A DNA stretch of 64,000 nt from Deltaproteobacteria bacterium (GCA_019307945.1 JAFDIS010000002.1:26436-90435), one strand, 5' to 3'; shown: positions 42,886 to 52,160, counted from the stretch's first letter. Translations and numbers: made by a program. The notes: generated from the sequence alone by a model not told the origin.

Positions 42886-44472
42886 ATGCCGACCAAATAT
42901 ATCATCGTCACAGGCGGTGTGCTTTCCGGACTGGGCAAAGGCATTGCAAGCGCCTCCATCGGCCATCTCCTTTCCTCCCGTTTGAAAGTGGTCCCCATCA
43001 AGTGTGACGGGTACCTGAACGTTGATCCCGGGACCATGAATCCCTTCGAGCACGGGGAGGTGTTCGTGCTGGACGACGGGGGAGAGGTGGACATGGACTT
43101 CGGGCACTATGAACGATTCCTGGGAGTCACCTGCCGTTCCAAGTGGAATCTGACCATGGGGAAGGTCTTCGACATGGTCCGGAAGAAAGAACGGCGGGGC
43201 GACTATCTGGGAAAGACCGTGCAGTACATTCCCCACGTCACGGACGTGATCAAGAGCCACATCTTCGATGTGGCGCGTGAAGAGAAGGCCGACCTCATGC
43301 TCGTGGAAATCGGCGGCACGGTGGGAGACATCGAGAACGAACTCTTCCTCGAGGCCATGCGCCAGATGAAGGAGGACGTGGGACGGGAAAACATCATATA
43401 CATCCACCTCACCTATGTGCCCATCCCCCACGGAGTCAATGAACAGAAGTCAAAGCCCACCCAGCAGAGCGTGAACCTGCTCAAGCAGCGTGGCATCTTT
43501 CCGGACATCATCATAGGCCGCTGTTCGGAGTTTCTCTCAAAAGAGATCCGGGTCAAGATCTCCAATTTTTGCGACGTGCACCCGGACGCGGTCATCACCG
43601 GCCTTGATGTGGACGACATCTATGAGATCCCCTTGATCTTCGAGAAGGAGGGCCTGCCCGAGATAATCCACAAAACGCTGAACATCTACAGCCCCCCGGA
43701 CCTGCGAAAGTGGAAAGAACTGATCCGGAACATCCGCCATCCCAGCAAGGAAATCACGGTGGCCATGTGCGGCAAATACACCAAGCTGGAAGATTCCTAC
43801 GCATCCATCGTAGAGTCCTTCAACCACTGCTCCGCGCATCTGGGCTGCAAGATCAACCTGGAATGGGTGGAAACCACCGACCTGGGAGACACTTCTTTCC
43901 TGGACCGGGTGGACGGCGTGGTGGTCCCCGGGGGGTTTGGCTCGCGGGGAACGGAGGGAAAGATCGAGGTGATCCGGCTGGCCAGGGAGAGAAACATCCC
44001 CTTTCTGGGCCTGTGCCTGGGTCTCCAGTTGGCGGTAATCGAATTCGCGAGGAACGTGTGCGGGCTCAAGGACGCCAACTCCACGGAGATCGACCCGGAT
44101 ACGCCTCACCCGGTCATCGACATCCTGCCCGAACAGCGCGAGATCTACGAAAAGGGCGGCACCATGCGCCTTGGCGCCTACCCGGCCTTTCTCAAGGAGG
44201 GCACCCTGGTTCGTTCCCTCTACGGCAGCTCGGAGATCTCCGAACGCCACCGGCATCGCTACGAGGTGAACCCGGATTTCCATGATGCAATCCAGGAAAA
44301 GGGCATGGTCTTTTCAGGGGCCTCCAAGGACGGGCGTTTGGTGGAGTTCATCGAATTGCCCGGCCTGAAATATTTCGTAGCAACCCAGGCGCACCCCGAA
44401 CTAAAGTCCCGCATGGAGACCCCGGCACCCCTGTTCTATGGCTTCGTCAGGGCCTGTCTGGAAGGCTGTTGA
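42886..44472 (+). CDS. pyrG: CTP synthase
   Basis: A 528-residue enzyme converting UTP and glutamine to CTP. The synthetase domain begins TGGVLSGLGKGIASASIGHLL, with YLNVDPGTMNPFEHGEVFV and EIGGTVGDIE. The glutamine amidotransferase domain has the nucleophile Cys in FLGLCLGLQLAVIEFARN and the His-Pro-Glu in TQAHPELKSR. Usual length is about 540. The last codons and the stop (GAAGGCTGTTGA) come from the inverted-repeat element that starts at 44463, so the natural C-terminus has been replaced or trimmed by that insertion. Confidence 0.96.
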   Translation: MPTKYIIVTGGVLSGLGKGIASASIGHLLSSRLKVVPIKCDGYLNVDPGTMNPFEHGEVFVLDDGGEVDMDFGHYERFLGVTCRSKWNLTMGKVFDMVRKKERRGDYLGKTVQYIPHVTDVIKSHIFDVAREEKADLMLVEIGGTVGDIENELFLEAMRQMKEDVGRENIIYIHLTYVPIPHGVNEQKSKPTQQSVNLLKQRGIFPDIIIGRCSEFLSKEIRVKISNFCDVHPDAVITGLDVDDIYEIPLIFEKEGLPEIIHKTLNIYSPPDLRKWKELIRNIRHPSKEITVAMCGKYTKLEDSYASIVESFNHCSAHLGCKINLEWVETTDLGDTSFLDRVDGVVVPGGFGSRGTEGKIEVIRLARERNIPFLGLCLGLQLAVIEFARNVCGLKDANSTEIDPDTPHPVIDILPEQREIYEKGGTMRLGAYPAFLKEGTLVRSLYGSSEISERHRHRYEVNPDFHDAIQEKGMVFSGASKDGRLVEFIELPGLKYFVATQAHPELKSRMETPAPLFYGFVRACLEGC

Positions 44473-44535
44473 AAAACTACCGCTTTTTTCGTCCGATTTT
44501 GCTTTGCCTCACCTGTGCTTTCTACGTTTTTCAAC
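44463..44535 (+). repeat. Short inverted-repeat element, copy 2
   Basis: Starts with the same 21 bases as the element at 6285 (AGGCTGTTGAAAAACTACCG...) and ends GTTTTTCAAC, forming a 9-bp inverted repeat GTTGAAAAA / TTTTTCAAC. The right block TTGCCTCACCTGTGCT matches copy 1 with few changes. It overlaps the last ten bases of pyrG and may also serve as its terminator-like hairpin. From 44536 to 44702 nothing else is seen except the ribosome site of the next gene. Confidence 0.7.
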
Positions 44536-44702
44536 GCCCCGCGCTAAGTCGACTCCCCCGGTGTGGGATCAGCATCCCCCGCAGGCAGTGCTCCCCCGGA
44601 CGAGGGCGCCCCGCCGGGATTCCCTGATAATCACTATGCAACAGGCCGGTTTTTTTTGTAGGATAGGCGGCCGATCAACTTGCCCCGGGAGGAGTTCTTG
44701 CA

Positions 44703-45830
44703 ATGACGTCCGTTCTAAGGATAAGGACCGCCGGTGCGGTCCTCACGGCGGGCCTATGCATTCTGCAGACCGGATGGTACCCCGCGGCGCAGGCCGGGTC
44801 CCCACGGCAGGCGCAGGCCCCGGTGGTGGTGGAAAAGGTCAGGAAAGTGCGTATCCGACCGGAGGCCACCCTCATCGGCACCGTGTTTCCCTTCAGGCGG
44901 AGCGCTGTGGCGGGGGAGGCGGAAGGGCTGGTGGTGGAGTTTCCAGTCAGGCGGGGGCAGAGGGTGGAAAAAGGCCAAGTCCTCGCCAGGATCCAGGAGC
45001 AACCCTATCGTCTTCGCCTGAAAGCCGCGCGGGCGGGGTTGGCCGAAGCACGGGAAAACGAGGCCGAGGCGCGTTCCGAACTCCGGAGGATCTCCGCCCT
45101 GTTCGAGAAAAAATCCGTCTCGTCCAGGACCTACGACGAGACCGCCTACCGGGTCAAGGCGCTCAGGGCCCGCATTATGGCCCTTGAGGCAAAGATCGAG
45201 ACCATCGCCTATGACATGTCCCGCTGCACGGTCAAGGCGCCTTTCGACGGATTCGTGGTGGAAGAGCATATCCAGGTAGGACAGTGGATCAAGAGGGGCG
45301 GCACCGTGGTGACCCTTGCCCAGATGGACCCCGTGCTGGTGGTTGTGCCGGTCCCTGACCGCTATGTCCATTCCTTGAAAGCCGGCCGGTCCGTGTCCCT
45401 GGAGTTCGATTACCTGCCCCGCAACCCCCTCAGGAAGGGTCGCGTCCGGTCCGTGATCCCTCAGGGTGATGAAAAGGCCCGGACCTTTCCGGTGGAAATC
45501 GAGGTGCGAAACCGGGACCTGAGCCTCCTTGCCGGGATGTCGTGCAAGGTCAAGTTGCCGGTGGGAAGCCCTAAAGAGGCCCTTGTGGTGAGCAAGGACG
45601 CGGTGGTCACCAGGCGCCGGGGCAGTCACCTGTTCGTGGTGCGCGACGAAAAGGTGGTCCTGGTGCCTGTCCGCAGGGGCGAGGCCACGGGGGATCGAGT
45701 GGCGGTCTACGGGGAATTGTCCGCAGGGGAATGGGTCGTGGTGGAAGGAAACGAGCGTCTCCGGCCGGGACAACCTGTTCGTCCCATGGAGCGGCGAGGG
45801 GGCGGGGGGGGAGGTCCTGTCGGCCGATGA
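44703..45830 (+). CDS. RND efflux periplasmic adaptor (membrane fusion protein)
   Basis: A 375-residue HlyD/AcrA-type adaptor. A signal peptide is at about 1-34. The barrel-sandwich/lipoyl halves are GTVFPFRRSAVAGEAEGLVVEFPVRRGQRVEKGQVLARI and FDGFVVEEHIQVGQWIKRGGTVVTL, with a helical hairpin between them. A beta-barrel domain follows, and the last domain contains AVVTRRRGSHLFVV. GGGAGGAG precedes ATG 44703. It overlaps the pump gene by four bases (ATGA). No outer-membrane factor gene is nearby. Confidence 0.9.
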   Translation: MTSVLRIRTAGAVLTAGLCILQTGWYPAAQAGSPRQAQAPVVVEKVRKVRIRPEATLIGTVFPFRRSAVAGEAEGLVVEFPVRRGQRVEKGQVLARIQEQPYRLRLKAARAGLAEARENEAEARSELRRISALFEKKSVSSRTYDETAYRVKALRARIMALEAKIETIAYDMSRCTVKAPFDGFVVEEHIQVGQWIKRGGTVVTLAQMDPVLVVVPVPDRYVHSLKAGRSVSLEFDYLPRNPLRKGRVRSVIPQGDEKARTFPVEIEVRNRDLSLLAGMSCKVKLPVGSPKEALVVSKDAVVTRRRGSHLFVVRDEKVVLVPVRRGEATGDRVAVYGELSAGEWVVVEGNERLRPGQPVRPMERRGGGGGGPVGR

Positions 45831-48800
45831 TCGAAAAGGCCATTCGACTACCGGTAACGGTCACGGTGGGGGCCATCCTCATCGTCCTGTTCGGTCTGAT
45901 TTCCCTTTTCCGGGTACCCGTGCAGTTGACCCCGGATGTGGAGAAACCCAAGATCAGCGTGCGCACCATCTGGCCCGGGGCGGGCCCGGAGGAGGTGGAA
46001 AAGGAGATCGTCATCCCCCAGGAGGACAAGCTCAAGGCCCTGGAGGGCCTGGTGGAAATGGAGAGCGAAAGCCACGACAGCATGGGGAACATCACCCTGA
46101 CCTTCCAGATCGGCACGGACATGGAGGCGGCTCTCCTCAAGGTCTCCAACAAGCTCGACCAGGTCCCGCGCTACCCGGAAAGGGCGGAAAAACCCGTCAT
46201 CGTCTCGGCCGGCGAGCAGCGACAGGCCATCGCCTACGTGGTGTTGGGAAGGATGAAATCCGACCCCTTGCCCATCGACCGGGAGAAGAGTTATGCGGAA
46301 AACTTCATCAAGCCGCGCCTGGAAAGGGTCCCGGGTGTGGGCCTGGTGGAGGTATACGGGGGCAGGGAGCGGGAACTTCAAGTGATCCTCAAGCCCGGCG
46401 CCCTTGCCATGTACAGGCTCAGCGTCCAGGACGTGATCTCCGCCCTCCGCCGGGAAAACCGCGACACGAGCGCGGGCTATTTCGATGAGGGCAAGCGCCG
46501 CTACATACTGAGGGTACTCGGGGAATACCGAAGGCCCGGAGACGTCGAGGCGGTGGTGATCAAACGGGTGGGTCAGACCCCGGTCAGGATCCGGGACGTG
46601 GCGCGGGTGGTCCTGGGGTTCGGCGACGAGAACACCATTGTGCGCCAGCACGACGAAAAGACGCTCGTGTTCAAGGTGGTCCAGACCGCGGGAACCAATG
46701 TGCTCACGGTGATGGATCATCTGAAAAAGACCATCAAGGACCTCAACCGGGAGTACCTGGTCCACCGGAACCTGGAACTCAGGCAGGTCTATGATTCCAC
46801 CGAGTACATCTACGCCTCCATCCGCAGGGTCCGGCAGAACATCTTCCTCGGCGGGGGGCTGGCGGTCCTGGTCCTGCTGGTTTTCCTCAGGAGCGCTTCG
46901 AGTATCCTGGTGGTGACTACGGCCATTCCCATAAGCATCATCGGCACATTCCTGATGATTACCCTGTTCGGCCGCAACATCAACGTGATCTCCCTGGCGG
47001 GCATGAGTTTCGCCATCGGCATGGTGGTGGACAACTCCATCGTGGTGATGGAAAATATCTACAGGCACAGGCAGATGGGAGAGTCAGGGCTCCAGGCCGC
47101 CCTCCGGGGCACGCGGGAGGTCATGGGTGCCGTGGTTGCTTCCACCCTGACCACCATCGCTGTCTTCGTCCCGGTGGTGTTCGTGGAAGAGGAGGCGGGA
47201 CAGCTCTTCCGGGACATCGCCATTGCCATCGCCAGCGCCGTGTTCCTGAGCCTGTTGGTCTCGGTGAGCGTTATCCCCTCCATGGCGGCCCGGACGCTCA
47301 AGGTCAAGAAACGAGGAGGACGCTCGCCGGGAATCCTGGAGAGACTGGGGACGGCCATATCGGGCCTCATCACGGGCACGGTGTCCTGGGTGGTGGGCCG
47401 CATGTGGCGCAGGCTGGTGACCGCGGCGTTTCTCACGGGATTGGCCGCGTGGCTCACCGTGGGCCTGGTGCCGGACGCCGAGTATCTGCCCGAGGGCAAC
47501 CGCAACTTCGTCTTTGCCATGTTGTTTCCGCCCCCGGGGTACAACAATGAACAGCTCGGGCGTATCGGGGACACCGTGGCTTCCGCCCTGAGACCTTACT
47601 GGAAGGCCGGAAAAGGGGAGGGAGACGCGGCCCGGCTCGAGGGGCCGCCGATGGACAATTTCTTTTTCGTGGCCCGGGAACGGAACGTGTTCATGGGATG
47701 CAATTCCAAGGATCCCCAGAGAGTCCGGGAACTGATTCCCATACTCCGGCGGGCCCTGAGCCCGATCCCGGGGGCTTACTCGGTGGTCCAGCAGGGGAGT
47801 TTGTTCGCGCGGGGGATCGGCGAGGGCCGTTCCATCGACATCGAGATCACAGGCCCGGACCTGGAGAGACTCATCCGCCTGGGCGGTGAGATCTTCGGCC
47901 GTGCCCGGCGCCTGATCGCGGGTTCCCAGATACGTCCCATCCCGAGTCTTGATCTCGGAAACCCCGAGATCCGGGTGGTGCCTGACCGGGAAAAGGCCTC
48001 CCGGGTGGGTCTTGACGCCTCGGATATCGGAACCACCCTGGACGTCCTGCTGGACGGCGCCAAGGTGGACGATTATCTCTTCGAGGGGGAGCAGATCGAC
48101 CTGGTCCTCAAGGGTGAGGATCAGGGCCATTCACGGACCCAGGACTTCGACCAGGTGATGATTCAGACGCCCCTGGCGGGCCTGGTTCCCCTCAATGCCG
48201 TGGCCGAGCTCGACCTGGTATCCGGTCCCAGCCAGATAAACCATATCGAACAGCAACGTGCCATCGTGGTCCGTGTGATCCCCCCCGCCACCCTGTCGAT
48301 GGAAAAGGCAATGAAGATCGTAAGGTCCGAAATCGTGGGACCGATCCGCGAACGTGGAGACCTGGGGGGGGCATACAACATCCGGATTACGGGCACGGCG
48401 GACGATCTCACCCGCACCACGGAGGCCCTCAGGTGGAACTTCCTGCTGGCCGTGTTCATCACCTTTCTGCTGATGTCGGCGCTGTTCGAGAATTTTTTCT
48501 ACCCCCTGGTGATCCTCTTCAGTGTACCCCTGGCCGCGGCGGGCGGTTTCCTGGGCCTGTGGCTGGTCAACACGTACGTGGCTGATCAGCCCATGGACAT
48601 CCTCACCATGCTGGGGTTCGTGATCCTTGTGGGAATCGTGGTGAACAACGCGATCCTCATCGTGCACCAGTCCTTGAATTTCATCCGGGAGCAGGGGATG
48701 GATCCCAAAACCGCCATCGTGGAGGCGGTGCGTATCCGCGTGCGGCCCATCTATATGAGTACCACCACGAGCATATTCGGCATGGTGCCCCTGGTCCTTT

Positions 48801-48982
48801 ACCCGGGGGCGGGCTCGGAACTTTACAGGGGATTGGGTTCCGTGGTGATCGGGGGTCTTGCCCTGTCCACGGTCTTCACCCTGTTCCTCATCCCCGCCCT
48901 CCTCTCCATGGTCTACGCGGTAGGTTCAGCGGCGTCCCGGGTTTCTCGTTTCAACCATGGGCGGGATCGCGAGACGGTTTAG
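45827..48982 (+). CDS. RND-family inner-membrane efflux pump
   Basis: A 1051-residue proton-driven pump with the RND layout: first membrane helix near the N-terminus, two large periplasmic loops and two groups of helices. The proton-relay helix reads GMSFAIGMVVDNSIVVMENIYRHRQMG, with a single Asp (Asp-Asn rather than the Asp-Asp of AcrB). VPVVFVEEEAGQLFRDIAIAIASAVFLSLLVSVSVIPSMAAR is the family helix 6 region. The type resembles the broader AcrB/CzcA-like group; substrate unknown. ATG 45827 overlaps the adaptor stop. Between 48983 and 49184 I see no gene. Confidence 0.92.
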   Translation: MIEKAIRLPVTVTVGAILIVLFGLISLFRVPVQLTPDVEKPKISVRTIWPGAGPEEVEKEIVIPQEDKLKALEGLVEMESESHDSMGNITLTFQIGTDMEAALLKVSNKLDQVPRYPERAEKPVIVSAGEQRQAIAYVVLGRMKSDPLPIDREKSYAENFIKPRLERVPGVGLVEVYGGRERELQVILKPGALAMYRLSVQDVISALRRENRDTSAGYFDEGKRRYILRVLGEYRRPGDVEAVVIKRVGQTPVRIRDVARVVLGFGDENTIVRQHDEKTLVFKVVQTAGTNVLTVMDHLKKTIKDLNREYLVHRNLELRQVYDSTEYIYASIRRVRQNIFLGGGLAVLVLLVFLRSASSILVVTTAIPISIIGTFLMITLFGRNINVISLAGMSFAIGMVVDNSIVVMENIYRHRQMGESGLQAALRGTREVMGAVVASTLTTIAVFVPVVFVEEEAGQLFRDIAIAIASAVFLSLLVSVSVIPSMAARTLKVKKRGGRSPGILERLGTAISGLITGTVSWVVGRMWRRLVTAAFLTGLAAWLTVGLVPDAEYLPEGNRNFVFAMLFPPPGYNNEQLGRIGDTVASALRPYWKAGKGEGDAARLEGPPMDNFFFVARERNVFMGCNSKDPQRVRELIPILRRALSPIPGAYSVVQQGSLFARGIGEGRSIDIEITGPDLERLIRLGGEIFGRARRLIAGSQIRPIPSLDLGNPEIRVVPDREKASRVGLDASDIGTTLDVLLDGAKVDDYLFEGEQIDLVLKGEDQGHSRTQDFDQVMIQTPLAGLVPLNAVAELDLVSGPSQINHIEQQRAIVVRVIPPATLSMEKAMKIVRSEIVGPIRERGDLGGAYNIRITGTADDLTRTTEALRWNFLLAVFITFLLMSALFENFFYPLVILFSVPLAAAGGFLGLWLVNTYVADQPMDILTMLGFVILVGIVVNNAILIVHQSLNFIREQGMDPKTAIVEAVRIRVRPIYMSTTTSIFGMVPLVLYPGAGSELYRGLGSVVIGGLALSTVFTLFLIPALLSMVYAVGSAASRVSRFNHGRDRETV

Positions 48983-49184
48983 GAGTCCAGGGACGGCAGG
49001 GCGGACCTGGGTCGTCCCGGCTCCGCAGGGGGGCGCGCCGAGAAAAATGCCCGCAGTGTACTTCCACGGTACGTCGAGGCTGTTTTTCAAGGGCAAGGGG
49101 AGTGGATTACGGAGGCTCTGCGCGGCGGGAATGCAGGACCCGGCCGGATCGGTGAGAAATGGGGGCAAGGGAGGATGAGTTGCC

Positions 49185-49544
49185 ATGGGTGATAAATACC
49201 GCGTGGTCCTGATGGGGATCGAGAACAGCCCCGCCTATTTTGAAAGGGAAATGACGCGCAGAGGGGTGCCCCGAGCGTCGGTGCGGAGGATACTAACCCT
49301 GGCCCCCGTGGTCATAAAAAAAGACCTGGGGGTGGAAGAGGCAAGGCGTTTCGCAGCCGCGGTCCGGGCGGCGGGCGGCAGGGTCGAAGTGCAGGCGTGG
49401 GAAAATTCCAGAGGACACGCCGAAGAAGACCCGGAACTTCTGGGTCCTCCTTTGAGCGCCTTTACCGTGTGTTCACAGTGCGGGCTGAAACAAAGGGCGG
49501 GGGGTACCTGCGAGCGGTGCGGAAATCCCCTCAAGAAAACCTGA
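49185..49544 (+). CDS. L7/L12-C-terminal-like protein with zinc ribbon
   Basis: A 119-residue protein. Residues 1-70 (YRVVLMGIENSPAYFEREMTRRGVPRASVRRILTLAPVVIKKDLGVEEARRFAAAVRAAGGRVEV) resemble the fold of the ribosomal L7/L12 C-terminal domain: V-x-L strand, helix, P-x-V-I-K-x-x-L, helix with EA, and a final strand. The C-terminus is a zinc ribbon (CSQCGLKQRAGGTCERCG). It is followed 20 bases later by a gene of unknown function. I do not know its role. Confidence 0.6.
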   Translation: MGDKYRVVLMGIENSPAYFEREMTRRGVPRASVRRILTLAPVVIKKDLGVEEARRFAAAVRAAGGRVEVQAWENSRGHAEEDPELLGPPLSAFTVCSQCGLKQRAGGTCERCGNPLKKT

Positions 49545-49563
49545 GAAGGCCGGAGGAGTAATT

Positions 49564-50088
49564 ATGCCGCGCGTGGTGGACATGGAAGAGGGACGAATAG
49601 CCCTGGCGGCCAAGCGGGCCTACCGAAACTGGGAGAGCCGGTTCGAAGAGCACTTCGGGCCGAAAACCGGGCTGAAAGACCTCTCCCTCAGGACGCTGTG
49701 CACCCTGGCCCATGGCCGGGACAAAGGCACGTTCTACCTCTACGACCTGATCATGAACCTGGAAAACCTGGGTTCCGGGTTTGAGTTCAATGAGTTGAGC
49801 CCGGGGCAGAAGATGCGTGTCATCGACCGGTACCTTTTCCTGCTGGATAGGCTCCGTTTCGAATGCATGAAAAGGCTGGGGTGGCTCGAGGCCTACCCCG
49901 GCGAAGATATGCCCCTGGTGGATATGGTGCTTCGCTTCGACGAGGCGGCACCCGATCTCCAGGCGAGGATCCCTTCCCTGAGCCGGGGACACCCGGGTTA
50001 CGAGCGTTTCGCCCGGCTCAACACGTATGACCGGGAAGCCTTCATCCGGAAACTGATTCCCCGGGCTCTCAAGGAAATCGAGGCCTAG
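49564..50088 (+). CDS. Conserved protein of unknown function
   Basis: A 174-residue, soluble, helical protein with no membrane segment. It contains YRNWESRFEEHFGPKTGLKDLSLRTLCTLA, KGTFYLYDLIMNLENLGSGFEF and FLLDRLRFECMKRLGWLE. GGAGGAG lies before ATG. I do not recognise a domain. Its stop overlaps the stop of the convergent gene at 50085 within a CTAG tetranucleotide. It is probably cotranscribed with the zinc-ribbon gene. Confidence 0.65.
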   Translation: MPRVVDMEEGRIALAAKRAYRNWESRFEEHFGPKTGLKDLSLRTLCTLAHGRDKGTFYLYDLIMNLENLGSGFEFNELSPGQKMRVIDRYLFLLDRLRFECMKRLGWLEAYPGEDMPLVDMVLRFDEAAPDLQARIPSLSRGHPGYERFARLNTYDREAFIRKLIPRALKEIEA

Positions 50089-50342
50089 TCCGTGACCTTG
50101 TAAACGATATCGTTTTCGCGGACCCTTTCGCCTACCTTGATGCCCACCAGGTCTCCCGACTTGGCCTCCTCGATGGCCTGGTTGTCCATCTCCATGCTGC
50201 CCACCGTCTCGGTGAAATCAGTGGTGTGGCCTTTGTAGTGGAGCGTGTCCCCGGTCTTTATGGAGCCTTTGGTCACCTCAAGAGCCGCCACACTGGGCTT
50301 TGCGAAGAACTTGACTATTTTCCCCACTTCTTCTTCCGGCAT
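50085..50342 (-). CDS. Elongation-factor-Tu domain II-like small protein
   Basis: An 85-residue protein that is a single beta-barrel of the translation-factor domain 2 type: VGKIVKFFAKPSVAALEVTKGSIKTGDTLHYKG, then SMEMDNQAIEEAKSGDLVGIKVGERVRENDIVYKV. There is no GTPase domain. Similar stand-alone barrels are annotated as elongation-factor-like proteins and often accompany U32 peptidase genes, which are not in the window. ATG 50342 has AGAGGAGG upstream. The next 200 bases to pyrE hold nothing I can name. Confidence 0.75.
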   Translation of the reverse strand: MPEEEVGKIVKFFAKPSVAALEVTKGSIKTGDTLHYKGHTTDFTETVGSMEMDNQAIEEAKSGDLVGIKVGERVRENDIVYKVTD

Positions 50343-50545
50343 AGGGCACCTCCTCTTCCCCTTCAATGGGGACCCTCGGGAAATAGATGCTAAAGGTTGG
50401 CTTGATAAATGAAGAATATGGGCATGATAAGTGGGACGGGAGTGCTTGTCAAGCGGACCGAATTCCGCTCCTTTCTACGGTGCCACGGGAGGGGGGGAGG
50501 AAAATGAAGTTGCCGTGCCAGGGGCGTTTGGTTTAAGATCGACCC

Positions 50546-51319
50546 ATGGAAACCTACAAGAAAGAACTGGCCCTGACCCTCGCCGAGACCGGGGCCCTTT
50601 TTTTCGATGAGGGCCTCGTACTTAAGGATGGAAGACCCACTCCCTATTTCGTGAACATGGCCATGTTCAGGACGGGCCGTCTCAGTCTAAAAATGGGCTC
50701 TTTCTTCGCGGGCATGATGGTGGCCGAAGGACTGGCGGAGAGGACGGACGTCATCCTGGGCCCGTCCTACAAGGGAAGCGCTATCGCCCTTTCAACGGCC
50801 ATTTCCCTGTGGCAGGATCACGGGTTGGATGTGGCATTTGAGTACGATCGGAAGGAGGCCAAGACCCACGGGGAAGGGAGCGTGGCCGGGAGCCTTTTCG
50901 TGAATCGTAGTTTTTTCGACGGGTGCCGGGTTTTTGTCGTGGATGACGTGGCCACCTCCATGGGGACCAAGTTCGACCTCCTGGAAAAAGTCCGATCCGA
51001 GGCCCGCGACCAGGGCATGAAAGTGGAGATCCTGGGAATCGGCATCGGCATCGACCGTGAACAGACCACGGCGGTCTATGGCCGGGACGGCCGGGTCGTG
51101 CCGGGACAGAGGGGTGAAGACGCCGTTCGAGGATTCACGGAAAAGAGCGGGGTTGCGGTCCACGCGGTGGCGGGGATCCGGGAGGTGGTGGACTACCTCT
51201 TCCGCGAGAGGATTCCAGTGAGGATCCGCGGGCAAAGGCGTCCCATCGACGAGGAGACCAGGCAGGCCTTTGAGGCCTACCTGGACACTTACGGCATCAA
51301 GGCCCCGAAGGTTGTTTGA
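50546..51319 (+). CDS. pyrE: Orotate phosphoribosyltransferase
   Basis: A 257-residue type I phosphoribosyltransferase. The N-terminal hood is TYKKELALTLAETGALFFDEGLVLKDGRPTPYFVNM; the substrate region is LGPSYKGSAIAL and FEYDRKEAKTHGEG (catalytic Lys/Glu loop K-x-H-G-x-G). The PRPP loop is VFVVDDVATSMGTK, with the acidic pair and T-S-M-G in place of the more common T-x-G. It is longer than the usual 190-215 by a C-terminal extension (RRPIDEETRQAFEAYLDTYG). It catalyses the fifth step of pyrimidine synthesis. Its stop is directly followed by the Nudix GTG. Confidence 0.88.
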   Translation: METYKKELALTLAETGALFFDEGLVLKDGRPTPYFVNMAMFRTGRLSLKMGSFFAGMMVAEGLAERTDVILGPSYKGSAIALSTAISLWQDHGLDVAFEYDRKEAKTHGEGSVAGSLFVNRSFFDGCRVFVVDDVATSMGTKFDLLEKVRSEARDQGMKVEILGIGIGIDREQTTAVYGRDGRVVPGQRGEDAVRGFTEKSGVAVHAVAGIREVVDYLFRERIPVRIRGQRRPIDEETRQAFEAYLDTYGIKAPKVV

Positions 51320-51967
51320 GTGGTGTACCTAAAGGGCACGGGTTTTTTCATGGATTCAACTTCAGCCGATTCGTTCGCTCGACGGATATCGGCCCTTCTC
51401 CGGTCCAGGGAACCTGCCCGAATCCGTGACGGCAGGCCCGGGGATCGGCATGCGGCCGTGCTTGTACCCCTGCTGGAGGAGAAAGGCGTCCACAAGGTCC
51501 TCTTCATCCGCAGGAGCGACCGGGTGGAGTACCACAAGGGCCAGATCTCCTTTCCAGGTGGGGGCGTGGAAGCGGGGGATCGCGACACCCGGGCCACGGC
51601 TTTGCGTGAGGCGGAGGAGGAGATCGGCCTTTCACGGGGCGTGGTGGAGATCCTGGGCCGCCTGGACGATGCGCGCACCGTGTCCAGCCATTACATCGTC
51701 CACCCGTGGGTGGGGCGGATTCCCTATCCTTACGACTTCCGCCCGGACCCGTGGGAGGTGGCAGGCCTCCTGGTGGTGCCCCTTTCCGTTTTTTGGACGC
51801 AGGGTTCCCACGAACACGTCCGGGATGTGCCTTACGATGGGGGCGTATACCGCGGCCCGGCCTTTGAATACGAAGGTAATGTCATCTGGGGCGCCACGGC
51901 CCGTATAATGGCCGGGTTCATGAGGCTCACGGCGGGCAAAATCCCCTTGCCCGGCACCCCGATTTGA
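51320..51967 (+). CDS. Nudix hydrolase, CoA pyrophosphatase-like
   Basis: A 215-residue Nudix protein. The Nudix box is GGGVEAGDRDTRATALREAEEEIGL (G-x5-E-x7-R-E-x2-E-E-x-G), preceded by FIRRSDRVEYHKGQISFPGG, which resembles the CoA/acyl-CoA pyrophosphatase (NudL) form. The start is taken as GTG 51320, touching the pyrE stop; an ATG at 51350 (MDSTSADSF) is equally plausible and has no better ribosome site. It probably trims CoA derivatives. Confidence 0.82.
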   Translation: MVYLKGTGFFMDSTSADSFARRISALLRSREPARIRDGRPGDRHAAVLVPLLEEKGVHKVLFIRRSDRVEYHKGQISFPGGGVEAGDRDTRATALREAEEEIGLSRGVVEILGRLDDARTVSSHYIVHPWVGRIPYPYDFRPDPWEVAGLLVVPLSVFWTQGSHEHVRDVPYDGGVYRGPAFEYEGNVIWGATARIMAGFMRLTAGKIPLPGTPI

Positions 51968-51995
51968 GATAAGATATCGCCCTGTCGGATTCAGT

Positions 51996-52072
51996 CGGGA
52001 CGTGGCTCAGTCTGGTAGAGCACCGCGTTCGGGACGCGGGAGTCGCTGGTTCAAATCCAGTCGTCCCGACCA
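51996..52072 (+). tRNA. tRNA-Pro (anticodon CGG)
   Basis: 77 bases with encoded CCA. The acceptor CGGGACG pairs with CGTCCCG, the anticodon arm is CCGCGTTCGGGACGCGG with CGG, and the T-arm is GCTGGTTCAAATCCAGT. The accessory island begins directly after it, and tRNA-Pro is a frequent integration site; I see no integrase and cannot see a second attachment site within the window. Confidence 0.95.
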
Positions 52073-52122
52073 GAATTGACAGGGGTCTTCAACCCTTTTC
52101 AATATTAATATCCTTTATTGAT

Positions 52123-52160
52123 AAGGCTTTTGGCATTTAACAGGGTCAAAAGCCTTTTTT
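52123..52160 (+). terminator. Terminator downstream of tRNA-Pro
   Basis: AAGGCTTTTG (52123-52132) and CAAAAGCCTT (52147-52156) form a 10-bp stem with TTTTTT. The sequence turns clearly AT-richer from about 52080. Confidence 0.85.

Noticed and set aside
45848..47068. 406-residue minus-strand frame
   Set aside because: Antisense to the RND pump, His/Asp-rich composition typical of mirror frames in GC-rich genes.
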